A stretch of DNA of 12,676 nucleotides, taken from NCBI GenBank assembly GCA_027858595.1, contig JAQICK010000161.1, positions 1 to 12,676 of the forward strand, given 5' to 3'. The stretch is from Melioribacteraceae bacterium. GTDB taxonomy: Bacteria; Bacteroidota; Ignavibacteria; Ignavibacteriales; Melioribacteraceae. The notes beneath the pieces were generated by a model. The model saw only the letters and a list, made by a program, of their open reading frames with translations, searched no databases and was not told the origin of the DNA. The translations under genes and the position numbers were made by a program. Shown one piece after another: positions 7,822 through 12,676 of this stretch (position 1 is its first letter; the number at the start of each line of letters is the position of its first letter).

Positions 7822-8463
7822 ATGATTAACATAAAAGACTACAAACACGTAATTTGGGATTGGAATGGCACACTCTTTAACGATGTAGAGCTTTGTGCAA
7901 GCATAATGAACCAACTCCTTGAAGAAGTGAACTTGCCTAAAATCTCAATTGACGAATATCGTGATGTTTTCACATTTCCAGTAATAGATTACTACAAAGC
8001 ACTTGGGCATGATGTTGGCGAAGAAAATTGGCAAAAAATTAGCCACCAGTTTATTAATGCCTACGAAGAAAATAAATATCAGTTCAAAATTTATTCCGAT
8101 GCCCAAATGGTATTAGAGCATATTAAAGATTTAGGAATTTCACAATCCATCTTATCGGCATACAAACAAGAAACTTTGGATGAACTGGTTGCTCACTTTA
8201 ATTTGTCTAAGTATTTTATCAAACTAGTTGGATTAGATAATATCTTTGCAGCAAGCAAATTAGATAATGGTATAAAATGGATGAAAGAACTTGGATTTGC
8301 AAAAGGAGAAGTTCTACTTGTGGGCGATACACTTCACGATTGTGAAGTTGCAGAAGCCATTGGAGCGGATTCCGTTTTACTATCGCTTGGGCATCAATCA
8401 AGAGAGAAATTGAATGGATGTAAAATTCCAATAATAGATAATTTGAGTGAGTTGATAAAATAG
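7822..8463 (+). CDS. HAD superfamily hydrolase (phosphatase-like)
   Basis: The product has 213 residues from the ATG at 7822. A TTG at 7798 would add eight residues (LLYNGLEF) that look non-coding and overlap a TATAAT box, so I prefer the ATG. Haloacid dehalogenase motifs are in order: motif I IWDWNGTLFND with nucleophile Asp13, motif II Ser112 in SILSAY, motif III Lys146, and motif IV GDTLHDCEVA with Asp169 and Asp173. Residues about 20-85 form the alpha-helical C1 cap as in phosphoglycolate phosphatases. Asn15 replaces the usual second aspartate of DxD, the general acid. This DWNGTL form is a recurring subfamily, so it is probably not inactivating, but it makes the substrate less certain. 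The protein is cytoplasmic, transcribed alone, and ends at a bidirectional terminator. Confidence 0.88.
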   Translation: MINIKDYKHVIWDWNGTLFNDVELCASIMNQLLEEVNLPKISIDEYRDVFTFPVIDYYKALGHDVGEENWQKISHQFINAYEENKYQFKIYSDAQMVLEHIKDLGISQSILSAYKQETLDELVAHFNLSKYFIKLVGLDNIFAASKLDNGIKWMKELGFAKGEVLLVGDTLHDCEVAEAIGADSVLLSLGHQSREKLNGCKIPIIDNLSELIK

Positions 8464-8483
8464 CCTCAAAAGATTTTTTTGTA

Positions 8484-8531
8484 TAAAAAGCAAAAACCTC
8501 CAAGAAAACTAAAGAAGGTTTTTACTTTTTA
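8484..8531. terminator. bidirectional rho-independent terminator
   Basis: Bases 8484-8499 pair with 8516-8531: 16 positions with a single C-A mismatch, around a 16-base loop. The stem consists of A-rich and T-rich arms around an ACCT/AGGT core, so each strand ends in a T run (TTTTTACTTTTT on plus, and the equivalent on minus). It lies between the stop codons of the convergent HAD gene and the unrecognised minus-strand gene. Confidence 0.75.
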
Positions 8532-8547
8532 AAATATAAACTAAAAC

Positions 8548-9339
8548 CTATCTAACGTGTTTCCACCAGTAATAATATTTATTTTCTAAGTCAGTGATAG
8601 AAGGCATAGCGAAAAATTTTGAATCCGCTGGAGAATAGAACCAAAATCCATGTCGTAAAAAACTAAAAGAAAGATCACGAAGCAAAGAACCTAATCCAAC
8701 AGTTTTAGTTGCTTTATTAGGAATAGTTTTCAATTCTTTAATACAGTCATACATTTTATAAGGATTAACGCGTGGTAAATCTATATTAAAAAGCTCACTC
8801 AATCTATTAGATTCTAAAAAGTGGTCTACATTAAATTCAATTTGTGTAAAACATATTTTAGGTGCTCCCTTTGAATCTGTTTCGGTTGTAATATATTTAC
8901 CAAAATCTCTTTGATCAAGAGTTGAAACAACTAAATTTTCAAGTGGTGTTATTTCCTGATAAGTTCTAATCATCCCAGGTTCATTTACAGCTGTATATTC
9001 TTGAGGTTCAATTGTAAGAACTTTTCCATTTGTGGTGCAGAGGTGAAGTTTTTGAATTGCAGAAATATCAACATCAGCGAGCACACCGTATGATTTAATA
9101 AACTTTGTTTTTTTAGGAGAACCATCTTCGTGAGGTACTGTCATATCAATATATCGCTGAATATTAATCGCATCGTTTCTATATTCTGGGTCAAGCTCCG
9201 CGAAAATTACTTTTCCACTATAATGCTTTGCACCACCAACTGTATAATGCTCTCCAAATTTGTCTGGATCTAATTGCGATGCTACAAGTGCATTAATTGG
9301 ATAAACAATCATATATAAATGTTTTTCGTATTCTGCCAT
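8548..9339 (-). CDS. conserved-looking protein of unknown function
   Basis: The product has 263 residues. I start it at the ATG at 9337-9339 because a good Shine-Dalgarno (TTGGAG, complement of 9347-9352) lies seven bases upstream. An upstream in-frame ATG at 9378 would add 13 residues but place that site inside the coding region. I recognise no family. There is no signal peptide and no membrane helix, so it is probably cytoplasmic. The N-terminal half looks compact and beta-rich (HLYMIVYPINALVASQL, FGEHYTVGGAKHYSGKVIFAEL). A segment around residues 85-112 reads like a small beta-hairpin domain. The C-terminal part is rich in aromatic residues (HGFWFYSP, ENKYYYWWKHVR). Codon and base use match its neighbours, so it does not look recently acquired. 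It is a single-gene unit between a shared terminator and a 269-base divergent intergenic region. Confidence 0.85.
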   Translation of the reverse strand: MAEYEKHLYMIVYPINALVASQLDPDKFGEHYTVGGAKHYSGKVIFAELDPEYRNDAINIQRYIDMTVPHEDGSPKKTKFIKSYGVLADVDISAIQKLHLCTTNGKVLTIEPQEYTAVNEPGMIRTYQEITPLENLVVSTLDQRDFGKYITTETDSKGAPKICFTQIEFNVDHFLESNRLSELFNIDLPRVNPYKMYDCIKELKTIPNKATKTVGLGSLLRDLSFSFLRHGFWFYSPADSKFFAMPSITDLENKYYYWWKHVR

Positions 9340-9608
9340 TTTATTACTCCAATATTCTTTTATTAATACTAAGTACAAATTTATACAATAGGACTTCTAA
9401 GAGCAAGGTTATTGGATGTATAACTAATAAGTATTTTGGAAAATCAATTTAGTGGTATAAAATTTTTTAAAATTAAACTAGAAATTTGGCACAACAGAGC
9501 GTGTAACTTGAAAAAATAATGTGAAAAAACAAACAATTATATTCAGATGAAACTTTTATTATATTGGCACATCCAATTAGAGAGTTTTTTAACAAATAGA
9601 AAGAAAAA
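9340..9608. other. divergent intergenic region
   Basis: This 269-base AT-rich gap separates the minus-strand unknown gene from the plus-strand redox cluster, so it should hold promoters for both. Two TTGGCAC sequences on the plus strand (9486-9492 and 9564-9570) resemble the -24 half of sigma-54 promoters. Neither has a GC at the right distance: the first has GC one base too close, and the second has TA in that position. I see no plausible small gene, tRNA or clear sigma-70 promoter pair here. Confidence 0.5.
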
Positions 9609-9818
9609 ATGAAACAAGTTATATATAGAAAAGTGCTTCCAGTTTTGGCTGGAGCTTTGTTAGGTTTTGCTTATTATTACTTTATTGGATGCAATAGTGG
9701 TACGTGTGCCATTACAAGCAGTCCATATATTTCTACAGCATATGGTGGTTTAATAGGTCTTCTACTATCGTTTCCTAGTAAAAAGAAAAAAAAGGAAAAA
9801 GGAAATGAAGATAACTAA
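9609..9818 (+). CDS. DUF6132 family small membrane protein
   Basis: The 69-residue protein has two predicted membrane helices (about 8-26 and 43-56) joined by a short loop, and a very basic tail (KKKKKEK) likely in the cytoplasm. The loop carries GCNSGTCAITSSPY with Cys28 and Cys33. The GC-x-SG-x-C-x-ITS-x-PY signature is what identifies DUF6132. The molecular role is unknown. The paired cysteines near the membrane surface and the thioredoxin gene two places downstream suggest a thiol redox or metal-handling job, which is inference. It is the first gene of a tight plus-strand run, and its last 14 bases overlap the next gene, indicating translational coupling. Only a weak A/G-rich stretch precedes the ATG. 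Confidence 0.85.
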   Translation: MKQVIYRKVLPVLAGALLGFAYYYFIGCNSGTCAITSSPYISTAYGGLIGLLLSFPSKKKKKEKGNEDN

Positions 9819-10014
9819 GGATCTTGAAATTGAAGACTTAGTAAAAATTTTTCCAGAAGCCGTTTCTTATTTAAGAATTGAAGGAATTAGATGCTTAAGA
9901 TGTGGAGAACCAATTTGGGGTTCTCTTGAAGCTGCAGCAAAAGAAAAAGGTTTTGAAAATAAGGATGTTGATAGATTTGTAAAAGAACTTAACGAATTAG
10001 CAGCAAAAAAATAA
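9805..10014 (+). CDS. DUF1858 domain protein (small CxxC redox-type protein)
   Basis: The 69-residue protein is almost entirely one DUF1858 domain: ITKDLEIEDLVKIFPEAVSYL, then a GIRCLRCGEPIWGSLEAAA core with Cys30 and Cys33, and a helical tail ending in VKELNELAAKK. The domain occurs alone or fused to ScdA/Ric-type di-iron and hybrid-cluster-associated proteins and is thought to handle redox-active disulfides or metals. There is no signal or membrane segment, so it is cytoplasmic. The ATG lies inside the end of the DUF6132 gene, with AAAGGA (9791-9796) eight bases upstream, so the two proteins are made from one message. Exact function is unknown. Family assignment is from the P-E-A-V...G-I-x-C-x-x-C-x-x-P layout. 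Confidence 0.85.
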   Translation: MKITKDLEIEDLVKIFPEAVSYLRIEGIRCLRCGEPIWGSLEAAAKEKGFENKDVDRFVKELNELAAKK

Positions 10015-10041
10015 ATATATAGATTCTTAACTGGAGTTTAA

Positions 10042-10692
10042 ATGAGCCAAAAAAATAGAAAAATTGGCAAGCAGAAAGTAGAAAAAGAAAAAATGGTTTT
10101 TGGATTAAATCAAAAACAGAGGAGTAGAGTTTACACAATTTTATTTTTTGTAGTAGTTGCAATTCTTTTTGTAATTAATAATTCCTCTGATGATATAAAG
10201 CAAGGACCATATCCTCCAAATTATAAACAAAGTAACGAAGATTTGCTAAATCTATCGGACTTAAAAGGTAAAGTAGTTCTTATAGATTTTTGGGCTACTT
10301 GGTGTGCACCGTGTCGGGAAGGAATTCCAGATTTGGTAATGCTAAAAAATGAGTTTAAAGACAAAGATGTTGAAATTATCGGTATTTCTGTTGACGCATT
10401 AACTAGAGGCGGTGCAACTGCTGCTGATGTAATTCCATTTATGAATGCTTATAAAATTAATTATCCAATATTGCGTGGCGATGGCAACGTAATAGATGCA
10501 TTTGGCGGAATTACCACAATTCCTACTTCGTTTTTAATTAATAAAGAGGGAAAAGTTGTTGCAAAATACGAAAGTGTTGTTTCAAAGCAGACTTATGTTG
10601 ATGCAATAAACAAAGTTTTAATCAACAATTACGATGTTCCAAATTTAGGATTAACACCTAGTTTCACACTACCTTTGATAAAATCAGAATAA
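10042..10692 (+). CDS. membrane-anchored thioredoxin-like protein (TlpA/ResA type)
   Basis: The product has 216 residues. A charged 29-residue N-terminal tail precedes one membrane helix (about 30-46, YTILFFVVVAILFVI), so the protein is a signal-anchored thioredoxin facing the periplasm. The fold is shown by the LKGKVVLIDFWATWCAPCREGIPDL segment, with active-site Cys88 and Cys91, the VEIIGISVD strand and the cis-proline motif TIPTSFLINKEG. The WCAPC site is typical of TlpA/ResA proteins, which reduce disulfides in apocytochrome c and other exported proteins. A CxxCH haem protein encoded nearby fits that role. GGAG (10033-10036), five bases before the ATG, supports this start over Met18. The gene follows DUF1858 by 27 bases in the same presumed operon. 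The C-terminal extension after the fold (NYDVPNLGLTPSFTLPL) is unusual but short. Confidence 0.92.
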   Translation: MSQKNRKIGKQKVEKEKMVFGLNQKQRSRVYTILFFVVVAILFVINNSSDDIKQGPYPPNYKQSNEDLLNLSDLKGKVVLIDFWATWCAPCREGIPDLVMLKNEFKDKDVEIIGISVDALTRGGATAADVIPFMNAYKINYPILRGDGNVIDAFGGITTIPTSFLINKEGKVVAKYESVVSKQTYVDAINKVLINNYDVPNLGLTPSFTLPLIKSE

Positions 10693-10787
10693 TTATATTT
10701 GGTTTTTTTACATTATTAAGTAGGTTTGATAGTGATATTTTATAATTTTTTAAGACACCCTAATCTTGTATTAAAAGACAAATATAA

Positions 10788-12140
10788 TTGAATGATTCAG
10801 ATAAAATAAAGCCCCTTACCGAAACACTTTCCAAAACAATTTTAAATAGCATTGTTGAAGGTGTTTTTACAGTTGATAACAATTTAAGAATAACGTATTT
10901 CAACAAAGCAGCCGAAAAAATAACTGGTGTAAAGCAGAAAAATGCCATTGGGGAATTTTGCTTTGAAACATTTAAGGCTAATGTTTGTGAAACGGCATGC
11001 CCAATTAAAAAATCTATTTTAGAAGGGTGCACTATTATAAATCAAAAAGTAAATATTCTTAGATTTGATGGTAAAGAAATTCCTATATCTATTAACTGTT
11101 CTGCACTAAAAAATGAAAATGGTGAAGTAATAGGCGGAGTTGAGACATTTAGAGATCTATCAACAATAGAAGCATTACGCAAAGAGATAGTGAAGGGTTA
11201 CACTTTTGAAGACATTGTTTCTAAAAACCATAAATTATTAGAACTTTTTAATATCCTACCAAATATTGCAGAAAGCGAATCTACCGTTTTAATTCAAGGA
11301 CCCAGTGGATCTGGCAAAGAGCTTTTTGCCCGTGCAATTCATAATTTAAGCTTTAGAAATGAAGGACCTTTTGTTGCCATAAACTGTGGAGCTTTGCCCG
11401 ATAATCTTCTTGAATCTGAATTATTTGGATATTATAAAGGGGCATTTACTGATGCACAAAAAGATAAACCTGGTAGATTTGAGTTAGCAAAAGGTGGAAC
11501 TATTTTCCTTGACGAAGTAGAATCATTATCATCAGCAACTCAAGTTAAATTATTGCGTGTTTTGCAGGAAAAAGAGTTCGAACCACTTGGTGCTACAAGT
11601 TCAGTAAACTCAGATGTTCGTGTTATCTCTGCAACAAAAGCTAATTTGCTAGACTTGATTGCAGAGGATAAATTTAGGGATGATTTGTTTTTTCGTTTAA
11701 ATATTGTAAAACTTGAACTCCCATCACTCAATGAAAGAAAAGATGATATCCCATATTTAATTAATCATTTTATAGAACTCTTTAATTATAAAATGGAAAA
11801 AATGATTACTTCTGTTTCCAATGAGGTTTTAGAGTTTTTGATGAATTATTCATTTCCAGGAAACATTAGAGAATTAGAAAATGTAATTGAACATGCATTT
11901 GTAATGTGCCAGGATGAAGTAATTGAGCTAAAAGATTTACCTCACGATCTTCTAGTTACAGAAGAAAATGTGAAAAGAAAAAACTCCACTATTGAACCAC
12001 TTCAACAATCTGAATGTGATGTAATATTTGAATCACTAGAAAGACATTCTTGGAATAAGGCTGAAGTGGCAAAAGAATTAAAATTACACCGCTCTACCCT
12101 TTGGAGAAAAATGAAAAGATATGGTTTGATTAACGATTAA
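10788..12140 (+). CDS. sigma-54-dependent transcriptional activator with cysteine-rich PAS sensor domain
   Basis: The product has 450 residues. The PAS domain (about 18-125) contains SIVEGVFTVDNNLRITYFN and four spaced cysteines, Cys58, Cys67, Cys71 and Cys81 (C-x8-C-x3-C-x9-C), as in PAS sensors suspected of binding a metal cluster or sensing redox. The AAA+ domain has Walker A GPSGSGKE (171-178), the sigma-54 contact loop as GAFTDA (218-223) instead of GAFTGA, Walker B FLDE (Asp242, Glu243) and a FRDDLFFRLN motif. A Fis-type helix-turn-helix ends the protein (about 415-446, WNKAEVAKELKLHRSTLWRKMKR). The GAFTDA…DKPGRF variant recurs in this regulator subfamily. The start is a TTG directly after an in-frame TAA (10785-10787); the PAS domain begins too early for any later start. 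With its own PAS it needs no partner kinase. Its target is probably the redox cluster beside it, by inference. Confidence 0.93.
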   Translation: MNDSDKIKPLTETLSKTILNSIVEGVFTVDNNLRITYFNKAAEKITGVKQKNAIGEFCFETFKANVCETACPIKKSILEGCTIINQKVNILRFDGKEIPISINCSALKNENGEVIGGVETFRDLSTIEALRKEIVKGYTFEDIVSKNHKLLELFNILPNIAESESTVLIQGPSGSGKELFARAIHNLSFRNEGPFVAINCGALPDNLLESELFGYYKGAFTDAQKDKPGRFELAKGGTIFLDEVESLSSATQVKLLRVLQEKEFEPLGATSSVNSDVRVISATKANLLDLIAEDKFRDDLFFRLNIVKLELPSLNERKDDIPYLINHFIELFNYKMEKMITSVSNEVLEFLMNYSFPGNIRELENVIEHAFVMCQDEVIELKDLPHDLLVTEENVKRKNSTIEPLQQSECDVIFESLERHSWNKAEVAKELKLHRSTLWRKMKRYGLIND

Positions 12141-12147
12141 GCTGTTC

Positions 12148-12579
12148 CTAATCTCTTCCAGTTAACCAATTTTTAAGTAACAATTTTTCTTCATTGCTCA
12201 AACTAGCCGAAGGATGCGTAATTAAATAAATTGGCATTGGCATTGTATCACGTGAAATTTCTTCTACTATTTCCTCTTTTTTGTGATTCCTTTTGCTTTC
12301 TGTCATTTTATTCCATTCAGAAAAATTTAAGTCCTCTCGTCCAAATTTAACATCTCGTGAAACTAACCAAGAGACAGGTGCAATATAACTGTAGAAAGGC
12401 CACTCTGTTTCATTTGAATGACAATCGTAACAAGAGTTTTTAAGAATTGATTTTATTTGCGGAGGTGCAGTTAAAGTTAAATTTTCATCAATAGGTGGAT
12501 TTTCTCTATTAACAGGCACAAACTGAATTAACAGTAATGGAATAAACACATATTATAATATTGTTTTTAATCTTTTCAT
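12148..12579 (-). pseudogene. Haem_bd family c-type haem-binding protein, reading frame interrupted in the membrane anchor
   Basis: The C-terminal 133 codons (12148-12549) encode a Haem_bd (PF14376-like) domain. It has an SCYDCHSNETEWPFYSYIAP motif with haem-attachment Cys40, Cys43 and His44 (numbered from the GTG), then SWLVSRDV, FSEW, MPMPIY and HPSASLSNEEK as in the family. These are small envelope monohaem proteins. The only start for that frame is a GTG at 12547-12549, giving a hydrophobic but uncharged N terminus (FIPLLLIQFVPV). Just upstream in the same frame are ATG AAA AGA TTA AAA ACA ATA TTA, then TAA (12553-12555), then TAT GTG. Without the TAA the protein would begin MKRLKTIL-x-YVFIPLLLIQFVPV, exactly the expected positive, membrane-spanning signal. 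I infer a nonsense mutation or sequence error, or rescue by the GTG. It converges on the regulator gene with a seven-base gap. Confidence 0.75.
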
Positions 12580-12676
12580 CTTACTAATCAAATTTTAAAG
12601 GCTAAGATCTAAGCATTTCAGTTGTTATAATTTAGTTGAAATTCTTAAAAATTCCCGCAATCATATTTTGTTACTG

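Noticed and set aside
10693..10787. Terminator or separate promoter between the thioredoxin and regulator genes
   Set aside because: T-rich runs are present but I find no stable hairpin and no convincing promoter pair, so whether the regulator is part of the operon stays open.
12626..12676. Possible start of a rightward gene: TATAAT at 12626 followed by TTG at 12636 and a hydrophobic frame to the window edge
   Set aside because: Only 13 codons are visible, the start is a TTG with no ribosome binding site, and AT-rich DNA gives such patterns by chance. On the minus strand, nine codons ending in a TAA (VTKYDCGNF) could equally be a gene end.

Overview
The window is about two-thirds A+T. It is densely packed, with genes on both strands, and most starts lack a strong Shine-Dalgarno sequence. 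The mix of families points to the Bacteroidota/Chlorobi lineage, most likely an Ignavibacteria-like organism: a GHL10-type secreted glycosidase, a lipoprotein S9 peptidase, a DUF6132 membrane protein, a DUF1858 protein, a Haem_bd (CxxCH) protein, and a PAS/sigma-54 regulator. This taxonomic call is inferred from gene content and composition only.

Left part (1-2646): the last 47 codons of an alpha/beta hydrolase run off the left edge and end at a strong hairpin (164-220) that can serve as a terminator for both strands. Two minus-strand genes converge on it: a secreted GHL10 family glycosidase with a C-terminal fibronectin-like domain, followed 15 bases later by a ten-helix EamA/DMT transporter. 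Centre-left (2828-5446): a full-length ClpB disaggregase, transcribed away from the glycosidase gene. The 382-base gap after clpB holds the remains of a small lipoprotein gene. It has no normal start codon, has a tandem CCACGAAAA repeat where its start should be, and has an in-frame TAG.

Centre (5829-9339): a lipoprotein S9 prolyl-oligopeptidase-type peptidase and a HAD phosphatase-like protein read rightwards. A 263-residue protein of no family I recognise reads leftwards. The last two converge on a clear bidirectional terminator (8484-8531).

Right part (9609-12579): a compact redox-flavoured cluster. A DUF6132 membrane protein (C-x4-C) overlaps a DUF1858 protein (C-x2-C), and these are followed by a membrane-anchored TlpA/ResA thioredoxin (WCAPC). 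Next comes a sigma-54-dependent activator whose PAS sensor domain has four closely spaced cysteines. Convergent to it is a c-type haem-binding protein (CxxCH) whose reading frame is broken by a TAA in the membrane anchor. Every product carries a cysteine motif suited to redox chemistry or cofactor binding. A thiol/redox-responsive envelope module controlled by the adjacent regulator is the most interesting hypothesis here, but it is inference. Two TGGCAC elements lie upstream of the cluster, though neither has a correctly spaced GC element. I found no CRISPR array, insertion sequence, tRNA or rRNA.
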